A stretch of 63,283 bases of DNA from Aeromicrobium sp. Root472D3 (GTDB taxonomy: Bacteria; Actinomycetota; Actinomycetes; Propionibacteriales; Nocardioidaceae): contig NZ_LMET01000001.1 in NCBI RefSeq assembly GCF_001426485.1, positions 15,708 to 78,990 of the forward strand, read 5' to 3'. How positions within the stretch are numbered: position 1 is the stretch's first letter; each line of letters starts with the position of its first letter. This document shows, in pieces, positions 37,930-47,146 of the stretch. A program made the position numbers and the translations under genes. Under the pieces are notes generated by a model. It had not been told where the DNA came from. It saw nothing but the letters and a program-made list of their open reading frames with translations, and made no database searches.

Positions 37930-39465
37930 TCAGTCCTTGAAGGCGTCGGTGACCGCCGAGTCGATCGTCATCTTCGGGCCCGTGAACCACTTCTTGGCCG
38001 ACACCTGCCACCAGATCGCCAGCACGATCAGCGTGCCGCCGGTCAGGATCGGCGCGTAGTTGACGGCGCTCCAGCTGAAGTCGTCCGAGAAGATCCACCC
38101 GGCCGGCACGAACGGCAGGATGAAGTAGACCGAGATGATCGCGATCTCGGCGACCGCCAGCAGGTTCATCCACTTGTACTTCTGGCCGTTGTTCCAGCTG
38201 CCGGGCACGAAGTCGTCGCCCATCTTCCAGCGCAGGAAGATCGGGATCGCGAAGGCCAGGTACAGGCCGATCACGGCGACCGAGGTGACGGCGTAGAAGG
38301 CGATCGGGACACCGCCGATGCTCTTGAGCGCCGGCAGCGTGATGATGACGCCGGTGACCGCCACGAACGTCACGGCGTTGGCGGGCACCTTCGTGCGGGG
38401 GTTGACCTTGGCCCACAGCCGCGAGCCGGGGATCGCACCGTCGCGGCTGAACGCGAACGTCATGCGCGAGGCGCTCGTCAGGCACGCGACGGCGCAGAAG
38501 AACTGCCCGGCCGTCGAGATCGCGAGGATCATGAAGTGCCAGCCCTCGGGCAGCGCCTGGCCGAAGATCACGTCGACAGCGCCGAAGCCGTCCGTGACGC
38601 CCTGCGGGTCCTGCACCGCGAACAGGAACGCCAGCAGCAGGAGGTAGCCGCCGATCGCGGAGTACGCGATCGAGCGCCAGATGCCCTTCGCCGCGCCCTC
38701 CGCGGCACCCTGCGTCTCCTCGGCGAGGTGGGCGGACGCGTCGAAGCCCGTGATCGTGTACTGGGTCAGCAGGAACCCGAGCGGCAGCACGAGGAACCAG
38801 TACTTGCCGTCGAGGTAGCCCGAGTTGTTGATGCGCTCGGTGAACACGAAGTCGATGCTCTGGTGCGAGTCGGGGATGATGACGAGGATCAGGATGACCG
38901 CGGCGGCGCCGGCGACGTGCCACCAGACCGAGATGTTGTTGAGCACGGCCAGCAGGTGGCCGCCGTAGATGTTGAGCAGGGCGCCGAGGGCGAAGATCAC
39001 GATGAACGTGATGAACACGCGGGTCAGCGAGTAGCCGTCGGCGTAGCTGCTGCTGATCGTGCTGATCGTCAGGTCGAAGAACGTCGCGCAGCCGTACGCG
39101 ACGGACGCCGTGACCGCCAGCAGCCCGATGAGGTTGAGCCAGCCCGTGAAGAAGCCCGTCGCGGGGCCGCCCATCTTGGCGGCCCACCAGTAGATGCCGC
39201 CCGACGTCGGGTAGGCCGACACCAGCTCGGACATCGTGAAGCCGATGATCAGGATGAAGATCGAGATGACGGGCCAGCCCCACGAGATCGCGACGGGACC
39301 GCCGTTGTTCCAGGCCTGGCCGAACGTCGTGAAGCAGCCCGCGAGGATCGAGATGATCGAGAACGAGATCGCGAAGTTCGAGAAGCTCGACCAGTTCCGG
39401 TTGAGCTCCTGCTTGTAGCCGAGCGACGCGAGCAGCTGCTCGTCGTCGTTGAGTTGATCCGCCAT
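37930..39465 (-). CDS. APC superfamily amino acid/amine permease
   Basis: 511 residues, 12 predicted membrane helices. The start NWSSFSNFAISFSIISILAG and GGPVAISWGWPVISIFILIIG match the GABA/choline/ethanolamine permease group of APC transporters, with a following AYPTSGGIYWWAA motif at helix 3. It should import an amine or amino acid by proton or cation symport and is the first gene of the gamma-glutamyl operon. The C-terminal soluble tail is about 20 residues. Confidence 0.9.
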   Translation of the reverse strand: MADQLNDDEQLLASLGYKQELNRNWSSFSNFAISFSIISILAGCFTTFGQAWNNGGPVAISWGWPVISIFILIIGFTMSELVSAYPTSGGIYWWAAKMGGPATGFFTGWLNLIGLLAVTASVAYGCATFFDLTISTISSSYADGYSLTRVFITFIVIFALGALLNIYGGHLLAVLNNISVWWHVAGAAAVILILVIIPDSHQSIDFVFTERINNSGYLDGKYWFLVLPLGFLLTQYTITGFDASAHLAEETQGAAEGAAKGIWRSIAYSAIGGYLLLLAFLFAVQDPQGVTDGFGAVDVIFGQALPEGWHFMILAISTAGQFFCAVACLTSASRMTFAFSRDGAIPGSRLWAKVNPRTKVPANAVTFVAVTGVIITLPALKSIGGVPIAFYAVTSVAVIGLYLAFAIPIFLRWKMGDDFVPGSWNNGQKYKWMNLLAVAEIAIISVYFILPFVPAGWIFSDDFSWSAVNYAPILTGGTLIVLAIWWQVSAKKWFTGPKMTIDSAVTDAFKD

Positions 39466-39467
39466 GA

Positions 39468-39526
39468 GTGCACCCAGCTCTCTGAAGAAGTTGGTGCACG
39501 CTACTGCGGTACGACTTCAGACCACA
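39468..39526 (-). promoter_or_regulatory. Inverted repeats in the leader of the permease operon
   Basis: GTGCACC (39468-39474) and GGTGCAC (39493-39499) form a 7-bp inverted repeat just upstream of the permease ATG. TGCGGT (39505-39510) and ACCACA (39521-39526) form a second with 10-bp spacing and one mismatch. Either could be the operator of the FadR-type regulator encoded in the operon. Both are motif observations only. Confidence 0.35.
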
Positions 39527-39545
39527 AGGGGTCCGGGGCCCCCTT
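39526..39545 (-). terminator. Candidate terminator upstream of permease operon
   Basis: On the minus strand AAGGGG, an 8-nt loop and CCCCTT form a 6-bp stem, placed to stop transcripts from the membrane-protein gene at 39644 before the permease promoter. There is a T-run only on the plus strand. Confidence 0.35.
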
Positions 39546-39643
39546 TTCGTCCCGAATGTGCCGGAAACACGACGGAAATCGCAGCGTATCGGGCACCGCG
39601 CCACCCGATCCTCGGCCGGCGCCGTGGACGACGGCCTGGGGTG

Positions 39644-40258
39644 TCAGCGGGTGCGGTCGTCGCGGTGGCGCAGCTCGTCGCGCTCGCCCTTGAGCCGCTT
39701 GACCTCGGCGCGCCGGCTCTTGAGCCGCATCGTGACGACCGTGAAGCCGATCACGAGCGCCGCGCCGATCACGACGCCGATCAGCGTCGCGGCACGGAAG
39801 CCCGGGGCGTCGACGTCCATGATGCGCTCGCCGGCGTGCGCCGCGTTGCTGTTGCCGGCCACGACCGACAGCGTCAGCCAGTTCGGGGCCGCGAGCGCGA
39901 TCGCGACCAGCGCCACGATGCCGCGCCACGTCCAGCTGAAGAAGCCGCGCCGCACCTGCACGAGCAGCAGCAGCGGCACCGCCGTGAAGACGATGCCGTA
40001 GAACAGGCCCCACGTCGTGCCGCGCGTGAAGTCGCCACCGACCTGGTCGGCGACGCGCTGCGCCCACCAGCGCGGGAAGAACGCTGCCGACATCAGGTAG
40101 ACGAGGTAGGCGACGCCGACCAGGACGATCGCCAGCACGATGCGTCGCACCCAGCGGTGGGGCGTGACGTCGGGCTGCTCGCGGATGCGGCGCTCGAGGT
40201 GGTCGTCCTCGGTCTCGGGGTTGTGGGCGGCCGAGCTCTGGTCGTTCATGGAACTCAT
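39644..40258 (-). CDS. Membrane protein of unknown function
   Basis: 204 residues. Four membrane helices are visible: VRRIVLAIVLVGVAYLVYLMSAAFF, TTWGLFYGIVFTAVPLLLLVQV, WRGIVALVAIALAAPNWLTLSVVAG and ATLIGVVIGAALVIGFTVVTM. A basic, highly charged C-terminal helix (LKSRRAEVKRLKGERDELRHRDD) may form a coiled coil. An acidic N-terminal tail of about 35 residues precedes them. I recognise permease-like proteins of this shape in actinobacteria but no function. Start at ATG 40258 or 40249. Confidence 0.75.
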   Translation of the reverse strand: MSSMNDQSSAAHNPETEDDHLERRIREQPDVTPHRWVRRIVLAIVLVGVAYLVYLMSAAFFPRWWAQRVADQVGGDFTRGTTWGLFYGIVFTAVPLLLLVQVRRGFFSWTWRGIVALVAIALAAPNWLTLSVVAGNSNAAHAGERIMDVDAPGFRAATLIGVVIGAALVIGFTVVTMRLKSRRAEVKRLKGERDELRHRDDRTR

Positions 40259-40286
40259 GATGGCAGCCCGCGGCGGATCCGCCCGG

Positions 40287-41456
40287 TCAACCCAGCGCGG
40301 CCTGTATCGCCTGCCATTCCGGACCGTCCACGACGCCGTCGACCGCGAGACCGGCACCCGCCTGCACCCGCTCGACGGCGGCGCGGGTGACGGGGCCGTA
40401 GAAGCCGTTGCGGTCGGCCGTCGCCAGGCCCAGCGCGGTCTGCAGCACCACGACCGCCTCGGCCGCCCGGCCCGGGGCGAGCGACGTCGACGAGTACCGC
40501 GCGACGCCCCGCGCGGCGGCCTGGCGCCGGCTGAGCCTCGCGACGGTGCGCCGGCGGATGCTGCCCCGGTCGAGCGACCCCCACGTCGGCTGGTCGAGCG
40601 CGCCCGTCACCGGCAGGTCGTGGGCGCGCTGGAAGGCGCGCGTCGCGTTCCTTGTCGCCCGGTCGAAGCGGGACGTGGCGGGCACGCCCAGCAGCGTCTG
40701 CGCACGCCGGACCGTCCCGCCGGAGCTGCCGTAGGCGCGGTTGCCCCGCGACGTGCGCACGAGCGCCTTCGTCGGCGTCCCGCACCGGGCCGTCCGCGGC
40801 GAGCTGGTCGGCGGCGCGTACGAGCCCGCGAACCGCACGCACGGGCCGACGTCGACGACGCCGACCGCGCCGGTCCAGAACGACGTGCTGCCACGGGCCC
40901 CCGCCCAGCTGAACGAGACGTGCACGTGATCGGTGTGCGCGTAGCTCGTGCGCCAGCCGGCCTTCGCGTTGTAGACCGACCAGATCTTCTTGTTGTAGAT
41001 GACGTACATGATGCCGAGGCGGCGCGCGTTGAGCCCGCCGTCGCGGGTCACCCAGGCGATGAAGTCGGCCGCGGCCGCGCGCTCGGCCGGCCGTCGGGTG
41101 TCGACCATCCAGTCCATCGCGCGGCCCTCGCTGTGCTCCGACAGCCCCTCGGTGCAGCCCCGCGAGATCGACCCGGGCCGTCCGACGCCGTACGTCGAGA
41201 GCAGCAGGTCGCGCAGCATCAGCGGGCCGGCCATGTCGACGGGGTTGCAGCTGACCTGCGGCAGGTAGGGCGAGACGGGGTCGACCCCGGCCGGCAGCGG
41301 CACCGGCGACGTCAGCCCGGTCGGGGACGACGGCAGCGACACCGGCGGCGACCCCGCCGAGCCCGCCGCGGACGCGGGCGCCTGCATCCCGCCCGCCGCC
41401 ACGGCCAGCGCGACCACGACGGGCACGACCCCGCGCACGACACGACTGCGCCCCAT
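40287..41456 (-). CDS. Secreted M15-like peptidase-fold protein with two peptidoglycan-binding domains
   Basis: 389 residues. The signal peptide MGRSRVVRGVVPVVVALAVA runs to an AxA site near residue 29. The catalytic-like domain (about 75-210) has the SEHSEGRAMDWMVDTRR and SYAHTDHVHVSFSWAG motifs, whose His/Asp residues match the zinc site of M15-type D-Ala-D-Ala carboxypeptidases. Two C-terminal PG_binding_1 repeats follow (about 240-300 GSSGGTVRRAQTLLGVPATSRFD, and 325-389 APGRAAEAVVVLQTALGL). It probably cleaves or modifies peptide stems of peptidoglycan outside the cell. Confidence 0.85.
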   Translation of the reverse strand: MGRSRVVRGVVPVVVALAVAAGGMQAPASAAGSAGSPPVSLPSSPTGLTSPVPLPAGVDPVSPYLPQVSCNPVDMAGPLMLRDLLLSTYGVGRPGSISRGCTEGLSEHSEGRAMDWMVDTRRPAERAAAADFIAWVTRDGGLNARRLGIMYVIYNKKIWSVYNAKAGWRTSYAHTDHVHVSFSWAGARGSTSFWTGAVGVVDVGPCVRFAGSYAPPTSSPRTARCGTPTKALVRTSRGNRAYGSSGGTVRRAQTLLGVPATSRFDRATRNATRAFQRAHDLPVTGALDQPTWGSLDRGSIRRRTVARLSRRQAAARGVARYSSTSLAPGRAAEAVVVLQTALGLATADRNGFYGPVTRAAVERVQAGAGLAVDGVVDGPEWQAIQAALG

Positions 41457-41602
41457 GACGTCATCTCCCCACGACGGTGGCCTCTCCCGGGGCCTGCTGC
41501 TCCCTGCAGCGACCACCATCGTGCGCCGCCCGAGGCCCGTCTGTCCCGGCATCGGGGGAACTGACGACTCGTCATGACCCTCCGATAGGGTGGGGGCACG
41601 CC

Positions 41603-44500
41603 ATGACTGCCCTCTTGACGCTCCATTTCCTTGCCGCAGCGGGGGCGCCTGTCCTCGTCCGGGGCATCGGCCGTCGGGCGTTCCTCGTCCTGGCCCTGGC
41701 ACCGGCGATCTCGTTCGCCTGGCTGCTGCCCCACGTCCTGCGCATCACCGACGGCGCACCCCCGCACGAGCAGCGCATCGCGTGGATCCCGACGATCGGG
41801 CTCGACCTCGACTTCGTCATCACCCCGCTCAGCGGCGTCCTGGCCCTCGTCGTGACGGGCGTCGGAGCCCTCGTCCTCGTGTACTGCACGTGGTACTTCC
41901 GCCCCGGCGACACCGAGATCTGGCGGTTCTCGGGCGTCCTGACGGCCTTCGCCGGCTCGATGCTCGGCCTGGTGCTGTCCGACAACGTCTACGTGCTCTA
42001 CATCTTCTGGGAGCTCACGACGGTGCTCTCGTTCCTGCTGATCGGGCACAACCCCGAACGACGCGCCAACCGCCGGGCCGCCGTCAACGCCCTGCTCGTC
42101 ACGACGTTCGGCGGTCTCGCGATGCTCGTCGGCCTCGTGATGCTGGCCGACGAGGCCGGCAGCCCGCGCCTGCAGGAGATCGTCGCCGCCCGCCCCTCCG
42201 GCACCACCGTCACGGTCGCGGTCATGCTCGTCCTGGTCGGTGCGATCTCGAAGTCGGCCCTGGCGCCGTTCCACTTCTGGCTGCCCGGCGCGATGGCCGC
42301 GCCCACCCCCGTCAGCGCGTACCTGCACGCCGCCGCGATGGTCAAGGCCGGCATCTTCCTGGTCGCCCTGCTGGCCCCCGCCTTCGCCGACGTGCCCGGC
42401 TGGCGGCCGACGCTGATCGTCCTCGGCATCGTCACGATGATCCTGGGCGGGCTGCGCGCGCTGCGCCAGTACGACGTCAAGCTGCTCCTGGCGTACGGCA
42501 CGGTCAGCCAGCTCGGCTTCCTGATCGCGATGGTCGGGGCCGGCACCCGGTCGGCCGCCTTCGCGGGCCTGGCCCTCGTCTGCGCCCACGGGCTGTTCAA
42601 GTCGACCCTGTTCCTCGTCGTCGGCATCGTCGACCGCTCGGTCGGCACCCGCGACCTGCGCGAGCTGTCGGGCATGCGCCAGGCGCGACCCGTGCTGTTC
42701 GTCGTGACGGTCGTCGCGACGGGGTCGATGGCGGGTCTTCCGCCGCTGTTCGGCTTCACGGCCAAGGAGAGCGGCTTCGCGGCCTTCGCCGACCTCGGCG
42801 ACGACCTCGGGTGGGGCGGATGGTCGGTCCTCGCCCTGGCCGGCATCGTCGTCGGCAGCATCCTGACGGTCGCCTACAGCGCCCGGTTCGTCTGGGGCAT
42901 CTTCGCGGTCAAGCCCGGGGCCCCGATCTGCAGTCCCAAGGACTTCTCGCCGGCGTTCCAGGCCTCGCCCGTCGTCCTCGCGGTCCTGACCGTCGTCGCG
43001 GGTCTCGCCGGCCCGTGGCTGACGCCGCGCCTGATGTCGTACGCCGAGGCCATGCCGCCCGGCGCGCACGAGGCCGAGCTGACCCTGTGGCACGGCTTCA
43101 GCCTGGCGCTGGGCCTGTCGGTCCTGTGCGTCGTGGTGGGCCTGGCGCTGTTCTGGTGGCGCAAGCCCGTCGCCGCGTTCCAGCACGGCGTGGCCGACCG
43201 CGTCCGGGTGCCCGACGCCGAGCGCGCCTACTACTGGATCATGCGCGGCGTCGACCGGCTGTCGGTCGAGGTCACGGGCCTGACGCAGCGGGGCTCGCTG
43301 CCGATCTACCTCGGCGTGATCCTGGTCGTCCTGATCCTGGTGCCCGGCACGGCCCTGGTCCGCGCGTGGGGCGACATCGCCGTCCGCGGTTCCGACAGCC
43401 GCATCCAGCTGGCCGCCGCGGTGCTAATGGGCGGTGCCGCGATCCTCACGGTGCGCTCGCGCCGGCGCCTGCGCGCCGTGCTGCTGGTCGGCATCACGGG
43501 CTACGGCACCGCGCTGCTGTTCGTCGCGCACGGCGCCCCCGACCTCGCACTGACGCAGATCCTGGTCGAGACGTTCCTGCTCGTGACGTTCGTGCTGGTG
43601 CTGCGCCGCCTGCCGCCCTTCTTCTCCGACCGTCCGTTCAACGTCGCCCGGTGGGTGCGCGTCGGCATCGGCGTCGCCACCGGCACCGTCGTCGCGGGCT
43701 TCGCGCTCGTCGCGGCGAACGCCCGCACGGCCAACCCGATCTCGGACAAGTTCGCCGAGCCGGCCGTCGAGTACGGCGGCGGCGACAACATCGTCAACGT
43801 GACGCTGGTCGACATCCGCGCCTGGGACACGCTCGGCGAGCTCTCGGTGCTGGTCGTCGCCGCCACCGGCGTCGCGAGCCTGATCTTCCTCATCACCGAC
43901 CGCTCCGGTCGCCCGCGCCGCGCCGAGCCCACCGAGGGCACGGCCCCCAGCGCCAACGGACGCTGGCTGCGCTCGACCCGTCCCGCGACCGACGCCCGCC
44001 GCTCGGTGGTGTTCGAGGTCGTGACCCGGCTGATCTTCCACACCGTGATGATCTTCTCGATCTACCTCATGCTGGTCGGCCACAACCTGCCCGGCGGCGG
44101 CTTCGCCGGCGGTCTCGTGGCCGGTCTCGCGCTGATGATCCGCTACCTCGCGGGCGGGCGCGCCGAGCTCGACGAGGCCGCCCCGATCGACGCGGGCGTC
44201 GTGCTGGGCATCGGCCTGGCCGTCGCGGCCCTGTCGGGTCTCATCCCCACGCTGCTGGGCGGCGGCGTGCTGCAGAGCGCGATCGTCGACGTCCACATCC
44301 CCGTGCTCGGCACCCTGCACCTCGTGACGTCGGTGTTCTTCGACATCGGCGTCTACCTCGTCGTCATCGGCCTCGCGCTCGACGTGCTGCGCAGCCTCGG
44401 CGGCGGCATCGACCAGCAGATCGAGGACGGTGCCGAGGGCGGCGACCCGTCGTCCACGCCGGCCCAGACCCACCCCGTCGTCGAAGGGGGACGCGCATGA
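41603..44500 (+). CDS. mrpA: Mrp Na+/H+ antiporter subunit A fused to subunit B
   Basis: 965 residues. The NuoL-like MrpA part (about 1-780) has the conserved WELTTVLSFLLIG glutamate and antiporter helices with lysines in GAISKSALAPFHFWLPGAM and LLLAYGTVSQLGF, and the C-terminal MrpA extension. From about residue 795 it continues as an MrpB domain (VFEVVTRLIFHTVMIFSIYLMLVGHNLPGGGFAGGLVAG). In many bacteria these are two genes; this fused form is usual in actinobacteria. It forms the proton/sodium translocating core of the Mrp complex. First gene of the mrp operon, each later gene overlapping the previous by 4 bp. Confidence 0.95.
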   Translation: MTALLTLHFLAAAGAPVLVRGIGRRAFLVLALAPAISFAWLLPHVLRITDGAPPHEQRIAWIPTIGLDLDFVITPLSGVLALVVTGVGALVLVYCTWYFRPGDTEIWRFSGVLTAFAGSMLGLVLSDNVYVLYIFWELTTVLSFLLIGHNPERRANRRAAVNALLVTTFGGLAMLVGLVMLADEAGSPRLQEIVAARPSGTTVTVAVMLVLVGAISKSALAPFHFWLPGAMAAPTPVSAYLHAAAMVKAGIFLVALLAPAFADVPGWRPTLIVLGIVTMILGGLRALRQYDVKLLLAYGTVSQLGFLIAMVGAGTRSAAFAGLALVCAHGLFKSTLFLVVGIVDRSVGTRDLRELSGMRQARPVLFVVTVVATGSMAGLPPLFGFTAKESGFAAFADLGDDLGWGGWSVLALAGIVVGSILTVAYSARFVWGIFAVKPGAPICSPKDFSPAFQASPVVLAVLTVVAGLAGPWLTPRLMSYAEAMPPGAHEAELTLWHGFSLALGLSVLCVVVGLALFWWRKPVAAFQHGVADRVRVPDAERAYYWIMRGVDRLSVEVTGLTQRGSLPIYLGVILVVLILVPGTALVRAWGDIAVRGSDSRIQLAAAVLMGGAAILTVRSRRRLRAVLLVGITGYGTALLFVAHGAPDLALTQILVETFLLVTFVLVLRRLPPFFSDRPFNVARWVRVGIGVATGTVVAGFALVAANARTANPISDKFAEPAVEYGGGDNIVNVTLVDIRAWDTLGELSVLVVAATGVASLIFLITDRSGRPRRAEPTEGTAPSANGRWLRSTRPATDARRSVVFEVVTRLIFHTVMIFSIYLMLVGHNLPGGGFAGGLVAGLALMIRYLAGGRAELDEAAPIDAGVVLGIGLAVAALSGLIPTLLGGGVLQSAIVDVHIPVLGTLHLVTSVFFDIGVYLVVIGLALDVLRSLGGGIDQQIEDGAEGGDPSSTPAQTHPVVEGGRA

Positions 44501-45006
44501 CCCCCAACCTGCCCCTCGTGATCCTGGTCGGCGTCATGGTCGCCGCGGGCGTCACGCTGGTGCTCGAGCGCAGCCTGACCCGCATCCTGATCGGCTTCGT
44601 GCTGATCGGCAACGGCGTCAGCGTGCTGTTCCTCGTCGTGTCCGGTCCCGCCGGCACCGCACCCATCGTCGGCCTGTCCGACGAGCCCATGAGCGACCCC
44701 CTGCCCCAGGCCATGGTGCTGACGGCCATCGTCATCACGCTGGGCGTCACGGCCTTCGGCCTGGCCCTGGCCTACCGCGCCTGGCAGCTGACCGGCCACG
44801 ACGACGTCCAGGACGACGTCGAGGACGACCTCATCCGCCGCCGGGCCGAGCAGGACGAGACGTCCGTGACGTTCGACGAGGCCGACGCCGCCCTGCCCGA
44901 CGAGGAGGGCTCCGACGCCCCCCACCACCGCGAGATCCACGAGGTGCCCGCCACGACGGTGCCCGAGGCCCTCGACGCCGACGACGACACGCAGGCCCTG
45001 CCATGA
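44497..45006 (+). CDS. mrpC: Mrp Na+/H+ antiporter subunit C
   Basis: 169 residues. The NuoK-like membrane core (about 1-95) has three helices: LVILVGVMVAAGVTLVLE, ILIGFVLIGNGVSVLFLVV and AMVLTAIVITLGVTAFGLALAY with the PLPQAMVLTAIVI motif. A long acidic C-terminal tail of about 70 residues rich in Asp/Glu is additional to the usual 110-residue form. Overlaps mrpA by ATGA. Confidence 0.93.
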   Translation: MTPNLPLVILVGVMVAAGVTLVLERSLTRILIGFVLIGNGVSVLFLVVSGPAGTAPIVGLSDEPMSDPLPQAMVLTAIVITLGVTAFGLALAYRAWQLTGHDDVQDDVEDDLIRRRAEQDETSVTFDEADAALPDEEGSDAPHHREIHEVPATTVPEALDADDDTQALP

Positions 45007-46595
45007 ACCAGATCGTGCTCCTGCCCGTCATCCTGCCGCTGCTCGGCGCCGGGCTGTGCCTCGTCTTCGGGCGCTCGGCGCGGGCCCAGCGCGTCATCAG
45101 CGTCGCGATCCTGGCGCTGGTCGTCACGGTGTCCGCCGTGCTGCTGTATCGCGCCGACCACTTCGGACCGCAGACCGTCAACGTCGGCGGGTGGCCCGCC
45201 GACATCGGCATCAGCCTCGTGGCCGACCGGCTGTCGGCCCTGATGCTGCTGGTCTCGACGATCGTGACGCTGTGCGTCCTGCTGTACTCGTTCGGCCAGG
45301 GCATCGTCGAGTTCGGGCGCGACGCCCCCCTGTCGGTGTTCCACCCGACGTTCCTGGTGCTGAGCGCCGGCGTCTCGAACGCCTTCCTGTCGGCCGACCT
45401 GTTCAACCTGTTCGTCGGCTTCGAGATCCTGCTGGTGTCGTCGTACGTCCTCATCACGCTGGGCGGCACGGGGGCGCGGGTGCGCTCGGGCACGATCTAC
45501 ATCGTCGTCAGCATGATCTCGTCGGTCGTCTTCCTCGTCGCGATCGCGTGCGTGTACGCCGCGACGGGCACCGTCAACTTCGCGGCCCTGTCGGGACGCA
45601 TCGCCGACCTGCCGCCCGAGGTCTCCAACCTCCTGCAGCTGCTGCTGCTCACGACGTTCTGCATCAAGGCCGCGGTGTTCCCGCTGTCGGCGTGGCTGCC
45701 CGACTCGTACCCGACCGCGCCGGCGCCCGTCACGGCGGTGTTCGCGGGCCTGCTGACCAAGGTCGGCATCTACGCCATCATCCGCACGCAGACGCTGCTG
45801 TTCCCCGAGAACGACCTGCGCACCCTGCTGCTGTGGGCCGCGGCGTTCACGATGGTCGTGGGCATCCTCGGCGCCGTCGCGCAGTCCGACATCAAGCGCA
45901 TCCTGTCGTTCACGCTCGTCAGCCACATCGGCTACATGCTGTTCGGCGTCGCGCTCGGCAGCGCCGCGGGCCTCTCGGGCGCGATCTTCTACATCGCCCA
46001 CCACATCACGGTGCAGACGACGCTGTTCCTGGTCGCCGGGCTGATCGAGTACCGCAGCAGCACGACCAACCTCGACAAGCTCGGCGGACTGGCCCGGGCC
46101 GCGCCGATGCTGTCGGTCATGTTCTTCGTGCCGGCCATGAACCTCGCCGGCATCCCGCCGTTCTCGGGCTTCCTCGGCAAGCTCGCGCTGGTGCAGGCGG
46201 GCGTCGACGACCACCGCTGGCTGTCGTACGTCGCCGTCGCGGCCGCGATCGTCACGAGCCTGCTGACGCTCTACGCGATCGCGAAGGTCTGGAACCGCGC
46301 GTTCTGGCAGCCCGCCGAGGACGCCGAGGCCCTCGGTGCCGACTCCCACGGCGGCTCGATGCACGGCCGCTCGGGCGTCTCGACCAAGACCGAGCGCACC
46401 AGCACCTGGAAGGTCGCCGACGACGGCGAGCAGCGTCTGCCGCTCGGCATGGTCGTGCCGACGATGATGCTGGTCGCCTGCTCGATCGCGCTGACCGTCG
46501 TCGCCGGCCCCCTGCTGGCCTTCACGGCCCGCGCCGCCGACGAGCTGCAGGGCCGCAGCGCCTACATCGTCGCGGTCCTCGGAGGTGGTGGATGA
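45003..46595 (+). CDS. mrpD: Mrp Na+/H+ antiporter subunit D
   Basis: 530 residues, NuoN-like with about 14 helices. Core motifs: LFNLFVGFEILLVSSYVL (conserved Glu), TTFCIKAAVFPLSAWLPDSYPTAPAP (Lys), KVGIYAIIRTQTLLF, SDIKRILSFTLVSHIGYML and PPFSGFLGKLAL. An insertion of about 60 charged residues near 440-490 (ALGADSHGGSMHGRSGVS and following) is probably a cytoplasmic loop before the last helix. Second proton channel of the complex. Confidence 0.95.
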   Translation: MNQIVLLPVILPLLGAGLCLVFGRSARAQRVISVAILALVVTVSAVLLYRADHFGPQTVNVGGWPADIGISLVADRLSALMLLVSTIVTLCVLLYSFGQGIVEFGRDAPLSVFHPTFLVLSAGVSNAFLSADLFNLFVGFEILLVSSYVLITLGGTGARVRSGTIYIVVSMISSVVFLVAIACVYAATGTVNFAALSGRIADLPPEVSNLLQLLLLTTFCIKAAVFPLSAWLPDSYPTAPAPVTAVFAGLLTKVGIYAIIRTQTLLFPENDLRTLLLWAAAFTMVVGILGAVAQSDIKRILSFTLVSHIGYMLFGVALGSAAGLSGAIFYIAHHITVQTTLFLVAGLIEYRSSTTNLDKLGGLARAAPMLSVMFFVPAMNLAGIPPFSGFLGKLALVQAGVDDHRWLSYVAVAAAIVTSLLTLYAIAKVWNRAFWQPAEDAEALGADSHGGSMHGRSGVSTKTERTSTWKVADDGEQRLPLGMVVPTMMLVACSIALTVVAGPLLAFTARAADELQGRSAYIVAVLGGGG

Positions 46596-47146
46596 TGCAG
46601 GCGTTCGGACGCGGCGTGCTGGGCCGGCTGCCCGTCGTCGTCACCCTCACCGTCGTGTGGGTGCTGCTGTGGGGCAACGTCGGCCCGCTGACCGTCCTCG
46701 GCGGCGCCCTGGCCGCGCTGCTGGTCATGACGGTGTTCCCGTTCCCCGCCGTCATGTGGAACGGGCGCTTCCGCCCGCTCCCGGCCCTCCGCCTCGTCGT
46801 GACGTTCGTGGCCGACCTGCTCGTGGCGAGCGTGCAGGTCGCCTGGATCGCGATCCGCCCGCAGGCTCCCCCGCGCAGCGCCGTCATCCGCGTGCAGATG
46901 GCGACGCGCTCGGAGCTCCTGCTGACGATCACGGCCGAGCTGATCTCGCTGGTGCCCGGCTCCCTGCTGATCGAGCTCGACAGCCGGCGCGGCCTCATCT
47001 GGCTGCACCTGCTCGACGGCAGCACCCCCGAGAAGGTCGAGCTCGCCCGCAGCAAGGCCCTCGCGCAGGAGCGACGCGTCATCGCGGCGCTCGGATCCGA
47101 TCCCGAGGTCGTCGCCTGCGGGCAGGACGCAGGAGCGCACCCATGA
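46592..47146 (+). CDS. mrpE: Mrp Na+/H+ antiporter subunit E
   Basis: 184 residues. N-terminal helices PVVVTLTVVWVLLWGN and LTVLGGALAALLVMTVFPFP are followed by the MrpE motif RLVVTFVADLLVASVQVAWIAIRP and a soluble domain, LLTITAELISLVPGSLLIELD and VELARSKALAQERRVIAAL. Start ATG 46592 in the overlap with mrpD; the next codon is also ATG. Confidence 0.92.
   Translation: MMQAFGRGVLGRLPVVVTLTVVWVLLWGNVGPLTVLGGALAALLVMTVFPFPAVMWNGRFRPLPALRLVVTFVADLLVASVQVAWIAIRPQAPPRSAVIRVQMATRSELLLTITAELISLVPGSLLIELDSRRGLIWLHLLDGSTPEKVELARSKALAQERRVIAALGSDPEVVACGQDAGAHP

Noticed and set aside
36919..39693. Very long plus-strand open frame antisense to the APC permease and regulator
   Set aside because: Composition is Arg/Asp/Gln/Val low-complexity typical of a GC-rich shadow frame; the minus strand has clear membrane helices and HTH motifs.
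41590..45006. 1138-codon plus-strand frame over mrpA
   Set aside because: Arg/Pro/Gly-rich shadow in another phase of the mrpA gene, which is unmistakable.
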